Source of the DNA: Lutibacter litoralis
GTDB lineage: Bacteria > Bacteroidota > Bacteroidia > Flavobacteriales > Flavobacteriaceae
Assembly (NCBI RefSeq): GCF_014646675.1
Contig: NZ_BMNS01000004.1
Location: forward strand, 15,012 to 79,011
Length of the DNA stretch: 64,000 nt
Direction: 5' to 3'
The first letter of the stretch is position 1. Each line of letters starts with the position of its first letter. Below the pieces are notes generated by a model that saw nothing but the letters and a program-made list of their open reading frames with translations, searched no databases and was not told the origin of the DNA. Both the position numbers and the translations under genes were made by a program. Below, piece by piece: positions 35,612-47,100 of the stretch.

Positions 35612-36016
35612 TTAATTGCTTACATTTTTACTTCCTAAAACTAAAGTCACATGATTAGAACGTTTTCTAATTCTGTGTGCACGACCTTGTGGTGCTGGTC
35701 TTAGTCTTTTTAACATTCCTGCGCTGTCTACAAAAATTTCCTTTACAAATAGACCTGCATCCTCAATACTTGAATCTTCATTTTTTGCTTGCCAGTTTGC
35801 TATTGCACTTAGCAATAATTTTTCAAGATTAATAGATGCTTCTTTTGAATTAAATTTTAAGATTTGAAGTGCTTTTTCAACCTCAACTCCTCTAACTAAA
35901 TCCGCTACCAAACGCATTTTTCTTGGTGATGTAGGACAACCTGTAAGCTTAGCAAAAGCTAATTGCTTCTTCTCCTCTTTTATCTGCTGTGCTCTTAATT
36001 TTTTTCGAACTCCCAT
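35612..36016 (-). CDS. rplV: 50S ribosomal protein L22
   Basis: 134 residues. The core ([27 protein letters not shown]) and the tunnel-lining beta hairpin ending [23 protein letters not shown] are seen. The tunnel hairpin is a known site of macrolide-resistance changes; no insertion or deletion is evident. 9-12 bp gaps to neighbours. Confidence 0.98.
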   Translation of the reverse strand: MGVRKKLRAQQIKEEKKQLAFAKLTGCPTSPRKMRLVADLVRGVEVEKALQILKFNSKEASINLEKLLLSAIANWQAKNEDSSIEDAGLFVKEIFVDSAGMLKRLRPAPQGRAHRIRKRSNHVTLVLGSKNVSN

Positions 36017-36025
36017 GATTACCTA

Positions 36026-36304
36026 CTATTTTTTACCTTTATTTTTTGCACCTGCATGCCCTCTATAAGAACGTGTTGGTGAAAATTCTCCTAATTTATG
36101 CCCTACCATGTTTTCAGTTACATAAACTGGTACAAACTGACGTCCGTTATGAACTGCAATTGTTTGTCCAACAAAATCTGGTGTAATCATACTTGCTCTT
36201 GACCAAGTTTTAATTACTGCTTTATTTCCAGTTTCTATTTTATCTTGTACTTTCTTCTCAAGTTTATGAAAAACGTAAGGTCCTTTTTTTAATGAACGTG
36301 CCAT
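36026..36304 (-). CDS. rpsS: 30S ribosomal protein S19
   Basis: 92 residues with [19 protein letters not shown] and the signature [29 protein letters not shown]. It forms the S13-S19 complex in the 30S head. Standard position after rplB. Confidence 0.99.
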   Translation of the reverse strand: MARSLKKGPYVFHKLEKKVQDKIETGNKAVIKTWSRASMITPDFVGQTIAVHNGRQFVPVYVTENMVGHKLGEFSPTRSYRGHAGAKNKGKK

Positions 36305-36311
36305 ATCTTAT

Positions 36312-37136
36312 TTATTTTTTTCTACGTTCTATAATATATTTATTACTCGCCTTAGTCTTAGATCTAGTTTTAAAACCTTTAGCAGGTATTCCATTTTTAG
36401 ATCTTGGATGTCCTCCAGAAGACTTACCTTCACCACCACCCATTGGATGATCTACAGGATTCATTACAACTGGTCTAACTCTTGGTCTTCTTCCTAACCA
36501 ACGTGTTCTACCTGCCTTACCTGAAACTAATAATTGGTGATCAGAATTAGATACAACTCCTATCGTAGCCATACAAGTTAATAGTATTAACCTTGTTTCA
36601 CCTGATGGTAATTTAACAGTTGCATACTTACCTTCTCTTGCCATTAATTGAGCAAAAGAACCTGCACTACGTGCTAAAACCGCACCTTGACCAGGATGTA
36701 ACTCAATACAAGAAATTGTAGTTCCTAAAGGAATTTGACTTAACAACATACTGTTTCCTACATCAGGAGTAGCTCCTTTTCCAGACACAATAGTTTGTCC
36801 AACTTTTAATCCATTTTGAGCAATTATATAACGCTTTTCACCATCTTTGTAAGCTACTAAAGCAATAAATGCAGTACGATTTGGATCGTACTCTATAGAT
36901 TTTACTGTTGCAGGAACACCGTCTTTATTTCGTTTAAAATCGATAATACGATATTTCTGTTTATGACCTCCACCAAGATGGCGCATTGTCATTTTTCCTC
37001 CACTATTTCGACCTCCAGATCTTTTTTTCGGAGCAAGTAAACTTTTCTCCGGCTTATCAGTAGTTATGGTGTCGAACCCATTTACTACTCTAAAACGCTG
37101 ACCTGGTGTTATTGGTTTTAATTTTCTAACTGACAT
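36312..37136 (-). CDS. rplB: 50S ribosomal protein L2
   Basis: 274 residues. The OB-fold and SH3 domains, the segment [18 protein letters not shown] and the C-terminal signature [21 protein letters not shown], with the histidine important for peptidyl-transferase assembly, are all present. Gaps of 7-12 bp to rpsS and rplW. Confidence 0.99.
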   Translation of the reverse strand: MSVRKLKPITPGQRFRVVNGFDTITTDKPEKSLLAPKKRSGGRNSGGKMTMRHLGGGHKQKYRIIDFKRNKDGVPATVKSIEYDPNRTAFIALVAYKDGEKRYIIAQNGLKVGQTIVSGKGATPDVGNSMLLSQIPLGTTISCIELHPGQGAVLARSAGSFAQLMAREGKYATVKLPSGETRLILLTCMATIGVVSNSDHQLLVSGKAGRTRWLGRRPRVRPVVMNPVDHPMGGGEGKSSGGHPRSKNGIPAKGFKTRSKTKASNKYIIERRKK

Positions 37137-37148
37137 TTTTATCTTTTC

Positions 37149-37439
37149 TTAGATATTGCTATAAAAATCAATACTTTCTCCTTCGGCTAATTGAACTATT
37201 GCTTTTTTATAAGCTCCTTTCATTGCTTGTACAATTCCACTCTTAGTGTATTTTGTATTGCGCTGTACAGGATAGTTCATAGTTTTAACACTTTCAATTG
37301 CAACACCGTAGGCTTTCTCCACTGCATTTTTAATTTCAAGTTTATTTGCCTTTTTATTAACTACAAACGCATAACGATTAAATAATTCGCTATCATTTGT
37401 TGCTTTTTCCGTGATAATAGGTTTAATTAAAATATTCAT
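37149..37439 (-). CDS. rplW: 50S ribosomal protein L23
   Basis: 96 residues (MNILIKPIITEKATND, YAFVVNKKANKLEIKNAVEKAYGV, then a short loop). L23 lines the exit of the nascent-chain tunnel and docks trigger factor and SRP. Nine bases after rplD. Confidence 0.98.
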   Translation of the reverse strand: MNILIKPIITEKATNDSELFNRYAFVVNKKANKLEIKNAVEKAYGVAIESVKTMNYPVQRNTKYTKSGIVQAMKGAYKKAIVQLAEGESIDFYSNI

Positions 37440-37448
37440 ATCTGCTAC

Positions 37449-38078
37449 CTATTTACTTAAATTAGATTCAATTCCTTCTAAAGATCCTTCTGAAAGAATA
37501 ATTTTATTGGCATTTAACAATTCGTAAGTGCTTAATCCTGTGTTTATTACAGTTTTTGAACGTTTTAAATTGCGCGATGACAAATATACATTATTATTTG
37601 ATTCAGCAAAGACAAATAATGATTTTTTGTCCTGAATTTCAAATGCTTGTAAAATAGCCGTAAAGTTTTTAGTTTTTGGAGTTTCAAAATTAAAGTCTTC
37701 TATAACTATAATATTGTTCTCTTTTGCTTGAATACTTAAGGCTGATTTACGTGCCAATCTTTTTAAATTTTTATTCAATTTAAAAGAGTGATCTTGTGGC
37801 CTAGGACCAAAAATACGTCCACCTCCTCTAAAAACAGGAGATTTTATACTACCTGCACGTGCCGTACCTGTACCTTTTTGTTTCTTAATTTTTCTAGTAC
37901 TTCCAGAAATTTCAGCTCTTTCTTTAGCTTTACTAGTTCCTTGTCTTTTATTAGCCAAAAACTGTTTTACATCTAAGTAAACAGCATGATCATTTGGCTC
38001 AATTCCATATACAGCATCAGAAAGTTCTACTTTTCTACCTGTATCTTTTCCTTGTATGTCTAAAACTGATACTTTCAT
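37449..38078 (-). CDS. rplD: 50S ribosomal protein L4
   Basis: 209 residues with the L4 fold and the extended tunnel loop (ISGSTRKIKKQKGTGTARAGSIKSPVFRGGG in outline). In E. coli L4 also represses its own S10 operon by attenuation. Its ATG overlaps the rplC stop by one base (TAATG), indicating coupled translation. Confidence 0.99.
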   Translation of the reverse strand: MKVSVLDIQGKDTGRKVELSDAVYGIEPNDHAVYLDVKQFLANKRQGTSKAKERAEISGSTRKIKKQKGTGTARAGSIKSPVFRGGGRIFGPRPQDHSFKLNKNLKRLARKSALSIQAKENNIIVIEDFNFETPKTKNFTAILQAFEIQDKKSLFVFAESNNNVYLSSRNLKRSKTVINTGLSTYELLNANKIILSEGSLEGIESNLSK

Positions 38079-38695
38079 TATTTCTGAATGATTACATAAG
38101 CGTTTTTATGACCAGGAATCGCCCCCTTAACCACAAGTAAGTTCTTTTCAGCAACTACTTTTAAAACTCTTAAATTTTGTACTGTTACATTTTTTCCTCC
38201 CATTCTACCTGCCATACGCATTCCTTTGAATACACGCGCAGGATAAGATGCAGCTCCAATTGACCCAGGAGCTCTTAAACGGTTATGTTGACCGTGAGTA
38301 GCTTGACCTACACCCGCAAAACCATGACGTTTTACAACACCTTGAAATCCTTTACCTTTTGAAGTTGCTGATACATCAACAAATTCTCCTTCAGTAAATA
38401 ATTCAACTGTTATTTGATCTCCTAATTTGTGCTCCTCATCAAAATCCTGAAATTCGATAACTTTTTTCTTGGCAGTGGTCCCCGCTTTTTTGAAGTGACC
38501 ATCTAAAGCTTTATTAGAGCTTTTTGCCTTCTTGTCATCGAAACCAAGTTGAAGGGCTTTATACCCATCTACTTCTTCGGTTCTGACTTGGGTAACTACG
38601 CACGGACCTGCTTCGATTACTGTACACGGAATATTCTTCCCGTTTTCATCGAATAAGCTGGTCATTCCGATTTTTCTTCCTATTAACCCAGACAT
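38078..38695 (-). CDS. rplC: 50S ribosomal protein L3
   Basis: 205 residues with the start [17 protein letters not shown] and the signature [24 protein letters not shown], whose loop reaches the peptidyl-transferase centre. L3 starts 50S assembly. It is separated from rpsJ by 145 bp holding a terminator-like hairpin, so expression of the downstream part of the cluster may be controlled here. Confidence 0.99.
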   Translation of the reverse strand: MSGLIGRKIGMTSLFDENGKNIPCTVIEAGPCVVTQVRTEEVDGYKALQLGFDDKKAKSSNKALDGHFKKAGTTAKKKVIEFQDFDEEHKLGDQITVELFTEGEFVDVSATSKGKGFQGVVKRHGFAGVGQATHGQHNRLRAPGSIGAASYPARVFKGMRMAGRMGGKNVTVQNLRVLKVVAEKNLLVVKGAIPGHKNAYVIIQK

Positions 38696-38735
38696 TTCTA
38701 TTTAATTAAATTAATTATTATTCTATTTTTATTTC

Positions 38736-38767
38736 AAAAAAACAGGGTTGAAAATAATTCAACCCTG
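38736..38767 (-). terminator. terminator or attenuator between rpsJ and rplC
   Basis: CAGGGTTGAA (38743-38752) and TTCAACCCTG (38758-38767) form a perfect 10-bp stem with a five-base loop. On the minus strand it is followed directly by seven T. It lies 48 bases before the rplC start codon, inside a cluster normally transcribed as a unit. A second, A/T-rich hairpin (AACCAAAA/TTTTGGTT) lies just after rpsJ, near 38814-38832. Attenuation of the S10 operon, or separate transcription of rplC onward, are both possible. Confidence 0.75.
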
Positions 38768-38840
38768 AATTTATTTTCTTTCGTTTTTCCCTCGACTACC
38801 GCTAAGGACATGTAACCAAAACTTTTTTGGTTTTTAGAAA

Positions 38841-39146
38841 TTACACTTTAATTTCTACTTCAACTCCGCTTGGAAGTTCTAACTTCATTAAGGCATCAAT
38901 AGTTTTTGATGATGAACTATAGATATCTAATAATCTTTTATAAGAACTTAATTGGAATTGTTCACGTGATTTTTTGTTAACGTGTGGTGAACGCAATACT
39001 GTAAAAATCTTTTTATGAGTTGGTAATGGAATTGGTCCGTTTACAACTGCTCCAGTATTTTTTACGGTTTTTACAATTTTTTCAGCAGATTTATCTACTA
39101 AATTGTAATCGTACGATTTTAACTTTATTCTAATTTTTTGACTCAT
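38841..39146 (-). CDS. rpsJ: 30S ribosomal protein S10
   Basis: 101 residues with the signature [17 protein letters not shown]-like region ([37 protein letters not shown] in outline). S10 also works with NusB in transcription antitermination. It follows fusA after 17 bp with no tuf gene between them, which is normal for this phylum, and is followed by the hairpin before rplC. Confidence 0.99.
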   Translation of the reverse strand: MSQKIRIKLKSYDYNLVDKSAEKIVKTVKNTGAVVNGPIPLPTHKKIFTVLRSPHVNKKSREQFQLSSYKRLLDIYSSSSKTIDALMKLELPSGVEVEIKV

Positions 39147-39163
39147 CGTTTATAATTTAGAGA

Positions 39164-41281
39164 TTAACCCTTTGCTTTTGCTATAACTTCTTCTGAAACG
39201 TTAGAAGGACATTGTTCATAATGTGAAAACTCCATAGAAGATGATGCTCTACCAGATGATAATGTTCTTAATGTAGTAACATAACCAAACATCTCTGATA
39301 ATGGAACTGTTGCTTTTACAACTTTCGCTCCAGATCTATCGTCCATAGCATTTACCTGTCCTCTTCTTCTATTTAAATCTCCTACAATATCTCCCATATT
39401 TTCTTCAGGAGTTACAACGGTAATCTTCATAATAGGCTCAAGAATCACTGCTTTTGCAGCTTTTGCAGCAGCCTTATATCCCATTTTAGCAGCTAATTCA
39501 AATGATAATTGATCTGAATCCACTGCGTGGAAAGAACCATCATACAAAGTAACCTTTAAGCTATCCATTTCAAATCCAGCTAAAGGACCATTTTTCATAG
39601 CCGTTTTAAATCCTTTTTCAATTGAAGGAATAAATTCTTTAGGCACATTACCGCCTTTAATATTATTTTCAAATACTAATCCTATTTCACCTTCTGCTAC
39701 AGGTTCCATAATAAATTTAATATCGGCAAATTTACCACGCCCACCTGATTGTTTCTTATAAACCTCACGATGATCGGCTTTCGCTGTAATCGCTTCTTTA
39801 TATTCAACTTGTGGTTGACCTTCGTTTACTTCTACTTTAAATTCACGTTTTAAACGATCAACAATAATTTCTAAGTGTAATTCACCCATTCCAGAAATAA
39901 TTGTTTGTCCAGAAGCTTCATCTGTTTTAACAGTAAATGTAGGATCCTCTTCAGCTAATTTACCTAAAGCCATACCTAATTTATCAACATCTGCTTTTGT
40001 TTTAGGCTCAACTGCAATACCAATTACTGGGTCAGGAAAATCCATAGACTCTAATACAATAGGATGTTTTTCATCACACATTGTATCACCCGTTTTAATG
40101 TCTTTAAATCCTACTCCTGCACCAATATCACCTGCTTCAATATAATCGATCGCATTTTGCTTGTTTGAGTGCATTTGATAAATTCTTGAAATACGTTCTT
40201 TTTTACCTGATCTACTATTGTATATATATGAACCAGCATCTAAACGTCCCGAGTAAGCTCTAAAAAATGCTAAACGACCAACATAAGGGTCTGTTGCAAT
40301 TTTAAATGCTAAAGCAGCAAATGGCTCCTTTACACTTGGCTTACGAATTTCTTCTTCTTCAGTATTTGGATTAACACCAACTACACCTTCTTTATCTATT
40401 GGCGCTGGTAAATAACGACAAACAGCGTCTAATAAAAACTGTACACCCTTATTTTTAAATGCTGAACCACAAATCATTGGAATAATTGACATATCCATTA
40501 CTGCAGCACGAAGTGCAGCATGCACTTCATCTTCAGTAATAGAATCTTCATCTTCCATATATTTTTCTAAAAGAGCTTCGTCATAAGCAGCAACTTCTTC
40601 AATTAATTTACCACGTAATTCGCGAGCCTCTTCTTTTAATTCCTCTGGAATGTCAACTACATCAAAAGTAGAACCTAGTGTTTGATCATGCCAAATAATT
40701 GCACGATTCTTAACTAAATCAACTACACCTTTAAAATTTTCTTCATCACCAATATTCATAACGATAGGCACTGCATTAGAACCTAACATTTCTTTAACTT
40801 GTTGGCAAACTCCTAAAAAATTAGAACCTTGACGGTCCATTTTATTTACGAAACCAATTCTAGGTACTTTATAATTATCAGCTAGTCTCCAGTTAGTTTC
40901 AGATTGTGGCTCAACACCATCAACTGCACTAAAAAGAAAAACCAAACCATCTAAAACACGTAATGAACGATTTACTTCAACCGTAAAATCAACGTGACCC
41001 GGTGTATCAATTATATTAAAGTGATATCCTTTTGCATCTTTAGTAGGCACTCCATTTTCCATAGGAAATTGCCATTCACAAGTAGTAGCAGCAGAAGTAA
41101 TTGTAATACCTCTTTCTTGCTCTTGTTCCATCCAGTCCATTGTTGCAGCTCCATCATGAACTTCACCTAGTTTATGCGAAACCCCCGTATAATAAAGAAT
41201 TCGCTCTGTACAGGTAGTTTTACCCGCATCAATATGAGCTGCAATTCCAATATTTCTTGTATATTTTAAATCTCTTGCCAT
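39164..41281 (-). CDS. fusA: elongation factor G
   Basis: 705 residues. The GTPase domain has [15 protein letters not shown] (P loop), [11 protein letters not shown] (switch I), DTPGHVDF (G3) and NKMDRQG (G4). Domains II to V follow, with the domain IV tip near [11 protein letters not shown] and the C-terminal [20 protein letters not shown]. It drives ribosomal translocation and recycling. Neighbours rpsG (10 bp) and rpsJ (17 bp) show one transcript. Confidence 0.99.
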   Translation of the reverse strand: MARDLKYTRNIGIAAHIDAGKTTCTERILYYTGVSHKLGEVHDGAATMDWMEQEQERGITITSAATTCEWQFPMENGVPTKDAKGYHFNIIDTPGHVDFTVEVNRSLRVLDGLVFLFSAVDGVEPQSETNWRLADNYKVPRIGFVNKMDRQGSNFLGVCQQVKEMLGSNAVPIVMNIGDEENFKGVVDLVKNRAIIWHDQTLGSTFDVVDIPEELKEEARELRGKLIEEVAAYDEALLEKYMEDEDSITEDEVHAALRAAVMDMSIIPMICGSAFKNKGVQFLLDAVCRYLPAPIDKEGVVGVNPNTEEEEIRKPSVKEPFAALAFKIATDPYVGRLAFFRAYSGRLDAGSYIYNSRSGKKERISRIYQMHSNKQNAIDYIEAGDIGAGVGFKDIKTGDTMCDEKHPIVLESMDFPDPVIGIAVEPKTKADVDKLGMALGKLAEEDPTFTVKTDEASGQTIISGMGELHLEIIVDRLKREFKVEVNEGQPQVEYKEAITAKADHREVYKKQSGGRGKFADIKFIMEPVAEGEIGLVFENNIKGGNVPKEFIPSIEKGFKTAMKNGPLAGFEMDSLKVTLYDGSFHAVDSDQLSFELAAKMGYKAAAKAAKAVILEPIMKITVVTPEENMGDIVGDLNRRRGQVNAMDDRSGAKVVKATVPLSEMFGYVTTLRTLSSGRASSSMEFSHYEQCPSNVSEEVIAKAKG

Positions 41282-41291
41282 CTTCTATTTA

Positions 41292-41768
41292 TTAAAATCT
41301 AAGGTGAGAGAATGCTTTGTTAGCATCGGCCATTTTATGAACATCCATTCTTTTCTTAACAGCAGCACCTTCCTCTTTTGCAGCAGCTAAAACTTCAGCA
41401 GCTAAACGCTGAGCCATAGATTTTTCATTTCTTTTTCTTGAATAAGAAATTAACCATTTAATTGCCATAGACACCTTTCTATCTGGTCTAATTTGCATTG
41501 GAATTTGAAATGTTGCACCACCAACACGACGGCTACGCACTTCAACTTGAGGCATCACATTACTTAATGCATCTTTCCACAATTCTAATGATGTTTTCTC
41601 CTCGTCTTGTTTCTTTTGTTCTACGATATCTAAAGCATCGTAAAAAACTTTAAAAGCTACAGATTTTTTACCATCCCACATTAAGTTATTCACGAAACGT
41701 GTAACTAACTGATCGTTAAATTTTGGATCTGGTAAAAGAACTCTTTTTTTCGCCTTTCTTTTTCTCAT
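41292..41768 (-). CDS. rpsG: 30S ribosomal protein S7
   Basis: 158 residues ([55 protein letters not shown]). S7 organises the 30S head and contacts E-site tRNA. The length is near the family norm. Standard place between rpsL and fusA. Confidence 0.99.
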   Translation of the reverse strand: MRKRKAKKRVLLPDPKFNDQLVTRFVNNLMWDGKKSVAFKVFYDALDIVEQKKQDEEKTSLELWKDALSNVMPQVEVRSRRVGGATFQIPMQIRPDRKVSMAIKWLISYSRKRNEKSMAQRLAAEVLAAAKEEGAAVKKRMDVHKMADANKAFSHLRF

Positions 41769-41791
41769 GTCTTTACATTAAAGTTTTTAAA

Positions 41792-42166
41792 TTACTTTTT
41801 AGGTGCTTTTGTACCGTATTTAGAGCGACGTTGTGTTCTTCCATCAACACCTGCAGTATCTAATGCTCCACGCACTATATGATACCTAACTCCTGGTAAA
41901 TCTTTAACCCTTCCACCTCTAACTAATACTATCGAGTGCTCTTGTAAATTATGTCCTTCTCCTGGGATGTAAGCATTTACTTCATTACCATTTGTTAACC
42001 TAACCCTTGCAACTTTACGCATTGCAGAATTTGGTTTTTTTGGTGTCGTAGTGTAAACACGTGTACATACTCCTCTACGTTGAGGACATGAATTTAAAGC
42101 AGCCGATTTACTCTTCTTAGTTATTTTGGTTCTTCCTTTTCGTACTAATTGCGAAATTGTTGGCAT
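41792..42166 (-). CDS. rpsL: 30S ribosomal protein S12
   Basis: 124 residues. The decoding-centre loops are wild type: Lys43 in [12 protein letters not shown] and Lys88 with Asp89 in [13 protein letters not shown], so no streptomycin-resistance change is visible at those sites. It is the first gene of the supercluster, 50 bases after the predicted transcription start. Confidence 0.99.
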   Translation of the reverse strand: MPTISQLVRKGRTKITKKSKSAALNSCPQRRGVCTRVYTTTPKKPNSAMRKVARVRLTNGNEVNAYIPGEGHNLQEHSIVLVRGGRVKDLPGVRYHIVRGALDTAGVDGRTQRRSKYGTKAPKK

Positions 42167-42222
42167 ACTAAAATCTTGTTATTAATTATTTTTAAATCTC
42201 CTAGGTTATTTCTAAGAGTGCG

Positions 42223-42252
42223 CAAATGTACAAATAATTTCTTGTTAATCAA
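42223..42252 (-). promoter_or_regulatory. promoter of the ribosomal protein supercluster
   Basis: On the minus strand: TTG (42252-42250), a 19-base spacer and TACATTTG (42230-42223), an excellent match to TTG-N19-TAnnTTTG. Transcription should begin near 42216, leaving a 50-base leader before rpsL. Confidence 0.78.
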
Positions 42253-42299
42253 ATATGTAAATATTTTATTTTTACAATTTGTTTTTCACCATATATATA

Positions 42300-44003
42300 A
42301 TGTATATTCACATTAAAATTTTAAATGATTTGAAACCCTATTTTAAGCTTCTTTTTGTTATAGTTTCTTTTACTATTTTCTCTATGAATATTTACTCTCA
42401 AAGTTTTGAATTAAAAATTCATTCAAAAAACAGTATCGACAGATCTATTGTAAATTCTATTACATATAAAAAGTATCATTTAAACAAAACATCCATTTTA
42501 AAAGAAATAGATTCCATTGCTGCAATTTTTTCAACTAAAGGCTTTATAAATAATGATTACACTTTGGAAGAAAATGACTCTTTAATAATATGTGTGTTTT
42601 CACTTAATAAAAGAATAAACGCAATACGAGTTTATTATAGTGACTTGGATTTAAAACCCGATTTGCTTAAAAAAATTTCTATTAGGTTTAATAATCATTA
42701 TTTTGAAACCTCCCCAACAACAATTCAAGATAACCTTACCACAATAACCAAATATTACGAAAATCTGGGATTTACATTTGTAAAAGCATCTTTAAAAGAT
42801 TTAAAATTAAAAAATAACATCATTGAAGCAACGCTTAACATAGAAACCTTTACTAAAAGAACAATAGATACAATTATAATAAGAGGTTACGATAAATTCC
42901 CTGAAAAATACTTGAAGCATTATTTAGAAATAAAGGAGAGTACTGTTTTTAACAACAACTCTCTTAATAAAATACAAACACAAATTAACAACATCCCTTT
43001 TGTTTCACAAATAAAAAATCCAGAGGTTTTATTTACTAAAGACTCCACCGCCCTTTACCTTTATCTAAATAAAAAAAACATAAGTCAATTTGAAGGCATT
43101 ATAGGCTTTTCTAATTCAAAAAACAATTCATTAACTCTTAATGGTTATTTAAACTTAAATCTTACTAATATATTTGACAAAGGAGAACAAATTGATATAA
43201 ACTGGAAAAATAATGGAGATAAAAACACTACGTTGAAAATAAATTTAAATACATCGTATATACTAAGGAGTAAATTTAGCCTAAATGGAAGCTTTAACAT
43301 TTATAAAAAAGACACCATATTTAACACTCTAAATACAAATATTGCTTTAATCTACAATCTTAATAAAAACCATATAATAAAAAGTATTGCTAATCTTGAA
43401 AACTCTAATACTTTGGGAAATGAAAATATTAGCGGAGTTGAATCATACACAAAAAGACTTTACGGAATATCATATTTATACCAGCCAAAAAATTATTTAT
43501 CTCGAAATATGATATCCATAGAACTAAACTATTCAATTGGTACTAGAAAAACACTGTTTAACAAGAGTAACCAATCTAAAGGAGTAGCTTTCATAAACTA
43601 TATATGGAAGTTAAATAGTAAAAATCAAATTTTTATAAGAAATACGACAGAAATTCTTAATACTTCACAAATTTTCGAAAATGAATTATTTCTTATTGGT
43701 GGAATTAAATCAATTCGAGGTTTTGACGACCAAAGCATTTTAACTTCAAATTATAATTTAACTAATTTAGAATATATTTTTTATACAACTAAATCGAATT
43801 ACCTATACACTATTTCCGATTTCGGTTTTATTAAAAACCAAATTAACAACACTTCAAATACACTAATTGGATTGGGACTTGGTTATAATTTTAAATCTAA
43901 AAATAGCAATGTAAATATAAGTTACGCTATTGGAAGGACTAAAAATCAACCATTTAAAATAAATAGTGCAAAAGTACATGTAACTCTATCTTACTATTTT
44001 TAA
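42300..44003 (+). CDS. Omp85/BamA-family outer-membrane protein
   Basis: 567 residues from the ATG at 42300. A TTG at 42279 could add seven residues but gives a worse start. A signal peptide (about 10-34, LLFVIVSFTIFSMNIYSQ) is followed by a region to about 255 with POTRA-like units (IDTIIIRGYDKFPEKYLKHYL, then INNIPFVSQIKNPEV), and a beta barrel to the C-terminal LSYYF. IKSIRGFDDQS holds the Omp85 loop-6 (V/I)RGF motif. It is shorter than BamA (about 800), so it is a TamA-like or specialised paralogue. It is divergent from rpsL and has no close partner gene. Cargo unknown. Confidence 0.85.
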   Translation: MYIHIKILNDLKPYFKLLFVIVSFTIFSMNIYSQSFELKIHSKNSIDRSIVNSITYKKYHLNKTSILKEIDSIAAIFSTKGFINNDYTLEENDSLIICVFSLNKRINAIRVYYSDLDLKPDLLKKISIRFNNHYFETSPTTIQDNLTTITKYYENLGFTFVKASLKDLKLKNNIIEATLNIETFTKRTIDTIIIRGYDKFPEKYLKHYLEIKESTVFNNNSLNKIQTQINNIPFVSQIKNPEVLFTKDSTALYLYLNKKNISQFEGIIGFSNSKNNSLTLNGYLNLNLTNIFDKGEQIDINWKNNGDKNTTLKINLNTSYILRSKFSLNGSFNIYKKDTIFNTLNTNIALIYNLNKNHIIKSIANLENSNTLGNENISGVESYTKRLYGISYLYQPKNYLSRNMISIELNYSIGTRKTLFNKSNQSKGVAFINYIWKLNSKNQIFIRNTTEILNTSQIFENELFLIGGIKSIRGFDDQSILTSNYNLTNLEYIFYTTKSNYLYTISDFGFIKNQINNTSNTLIGLGLGYNFKSKNSNVNISYAIGRTKNQPFKINSAKVHVTLSYYF

Positions 44004-44136
44004 TGGAATTTTATTTTAAAAAATAATATTAATAATATCACAACAAATAATTTCAATTTTCCCTAAAAGAAATCACACTGCTTTAACGTTCCTACAACCT
44101 TTTTTAACATAATTTAAGAATTTAACACTAAAAAGT

Positions 44137-44167
44137 TTGGAATATTAACATATTATTAAGATTTTTG
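44137..44167 (+). promoter_or_regulatory. candidate promoter of the first SusC/SusD operon
   Basis: TTG (44137-44139), 20-base spacer, GATTTTTG (44160-44167), which matches TAnnTTTG at all positions but the first. 26 bases before the SusC ATG. Confidence 0.5.
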
Positions 44168-44193
44168 GAATAATTAATTCAAATAATTATATA

Positions 44194-47100
44194 ATGAAAA
44201 CAAAGTTTAATGGTTTATTAACACTATTACTAGTGTTAATGGTGCAAGTTACTTTTGCACAGAAAAAAACTGTTACGGGTACAGTAACCGATGCAAGCGG
44301 ACCACTTCCTGGTGTAACAGTTCTTATTAAAGGTACCAATACAGGTACTCAAACCGATTTTGACGGAAATTATTCAATCAGTGTTAAAGAAGGAGACATC
44401 CTTAAATTTAGCTATATTGGTATGAATACTACAGAGAAGATTGTCGGAACGTCAAATCAAATTAATGTTACAATGAACGAATCTGCGCAAGCATTAGAAG
44501 AAGTTGTTGTAACTGCTCTTGGTATTAAAAGAGAAAAAAGGGAGGTAACTTATCAAACTCAAAAGGTTTCTGATGAATCCCTAACGGTAGTTGCTCCTAC
44601 AAGAGCCGCCTCTGCATTAGCAGGTAAAGTTGCTGGTTTACAAATTAACGTTCAAGACAACGGTGTAAACCCAAGCTCACAAATTATTTTGCGTGGATTA
44701 CGTTCAGTTAGTGGAAGTAATAGTGCGTTAATTGTTATTGATGGTTCAGTTTCGACTCAAGGAGCTTTTGACGATTTAAATCCTCTTGATATTGCAAACA
44801 TTAGTGTACTTAAAGGTGCAACTGCAGCCGCATTATATGGTTCAAATGCAGGTAATGGAGCTTTAATTGTAACTACAAAAAAAGGTAGTTTTGGAGGTAA
44901 ACTAAAAGTAGGTATTAACACATCATATACTGCTGAAACTGTAGCCTATCTTCCAAAATTCCAATCTGAATATGGAACTGGTTGGGAAGGTGCTTATGAT
45001 GCTGTTGAAAACACAAACTGGGGGCCCCGTTTTGACGGCACTTTACGTCAAATTGGACCAACATTTCCAGCTGACTATGGTTTAGCTACACAAATGGTTC
45101 CATATGCTCCAGTAAAAAATAATATGTTAGATTTCTTCGAAACTGGAGATACTTTTAACAATACAGTTTACTTAAGTGGTAGTAATGAAGATAGTTCTTT
45201 TTATGTTTCTGTTGGAGATCAAAGATCTGATGGTATTGTACCAGATGACACTTATAAAAGAAATACATTTAGAGTAAATGCTAGCAAAAAAATTGGTGAT
45301 GTTACTTTAACTGCAAGTACAAGTTTCTTTAATGATGAAACTGATGTTGTTGGTGGTTCAATTGGAGATCAAGATAGACCTTTATATTGGTTTATTTTAA
45401 ATACTGCTACAAATATACCTTTAACAGACTATAAAGACTGGCAAAATCCTTTAGGATATGGTTATGCAGATAACTACTTTAACGCATATTACCAAAATCC
45501 TTACTGGGCAATTGGTACAAACAGAAATACTGATGAAACAAGTCGTTTTGTTGGAAATTTCAACATTTCTTGGGATATTAAAGAGTGGTTGAACTTTACT
45601 GCTAGAATTGCTGCAAATAATGCTTGGGGTAATGGTAAAAATTGGAGAGCAGCACAAGAATATAATGCAGATTTACAACCAGCTGCTGGTGCGGTTTCAT
45701 CTTTTGTTACAGATAGCGAATTCCAAAGTGCAATCTACAATGGTGATTTCTTGTTCAGTGGTAATTTTGAATTTGAAGATGACTTTACACTTAAATCAAT
45801 ACTTGGTGGTAACGTTTATCAATCAAAATATAGAACAAGTTCAATTAGAGCAAATAATTTAAGTATTCCAGACTTTTATGATATCTCAAATGGTACAGGA
45901 ACTCCTGCAACAAATGCTGACGGAAATGAAAAAAGAAGTTTTGGTTTCTTTGCAGATTTAACATTTGGGTATAAGAATTACTTATTTTTAAATTTAGCTG
46001 GTAGAAATGACTGGACTTCAACACTTGCTTCAGATAGTAATAGTTACTTCTATCCTTCAGTAGGTGTATCTTTCGTGTTTACAGATGCAATTGAAGCGCT
46101 TCAAAATAATGATATTTTAAATTATGGAAAATTAACTTATAGTAATTCAACTGTCTATTCAGATTTAGATCCGTATAGAATTAACGAATCTTATTTTCAA
46201 TCTGGTGGTTTTCCTTATGGAAGTATAAATGGTTTTGAGTTGGGTGGAACATCTATTGATGCAAACATTGCTAAAGAAAAAATTAACACAAATGAAATTG
46301 GTTTAAATCTTGGTTTTTTTAACAGTAGAGTATCTTTAGATGCTTCATATTTTAATACTGTTACTTCAGATTTAATAACCTTTACAACACCTTCAGTTGC
46401 TTCTGCTTCAACTCGTTTTTTAACAAACATTGGTGAATTAGAAGGAAATGGAATAGAACTTTCTTTAAGTGGTACTGTATTAAAATCTGAAGATTTTAGT
46501 TGGGACTTAAATATTAACTATACAAGTTCAGAAACTAAAGTTAATTCAATTAAAGAAGGATTAGATGAGATTGCCGTTACTACAACTGGTCAGTATGGAG
46601 TTTATGCTGTAGTTGGTGAGGCTTTCCCTCAAATAAAAGCAAATGTATATCAAAGAGATCCTCAAGGTAGAATTATTGTAGACGGTACTAGTGGGCACCC
46701 TTTAACTGAAGAAACTCTTCAAAATATGGGAAAAACTACACCTGATTATATTTTAGGCTTTAACTCTGTAGTTAATTACAAAGGGTTTACACTTAGTGGT
46801 ACTTTAGATTATAGAACAGGGCATGTATATTACGAACAAGGATCTGATGCAATGGAGTTTACAGGTAGATCAATTGCCAGTGTTTCTGCTAACAGACAAG
46901 ATTTTGTTATTCCTAATTCAGTTATTGAAACGAGTCCTGGAGTATACTCTGAAAACACAAATGTTCAAGTTGCAGGTGGACGACAAAACTATTGGACAGA
47001 TGTTTATAATGATGTTAAATCTAACTATGTTAAAGATGCAACAGCATTAAAACTTAGAGAGATAGCTTTAAGTTACTCTTTACCTAAAGATGTTTTAGAT

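Noticed and set aside
39147-39163. Missing tuf gene between fusA and rpsJ as a deletion
   Set aside because: Bacteroidota normally encode tuf elsewhere, so this is the expected order and not a loss.
41792-42166. Streptomycin-resistance allele of rpsL
   Set aside because: Lys43 and Lys88 are both present, so the known resistance sites are wild type.
42279-42299. TTG start for the Omp85-family protein
   Set aside because: The ATG at 42300 gives a more normal signal peptide; the extension is A/T-rich promoter-side sequence.
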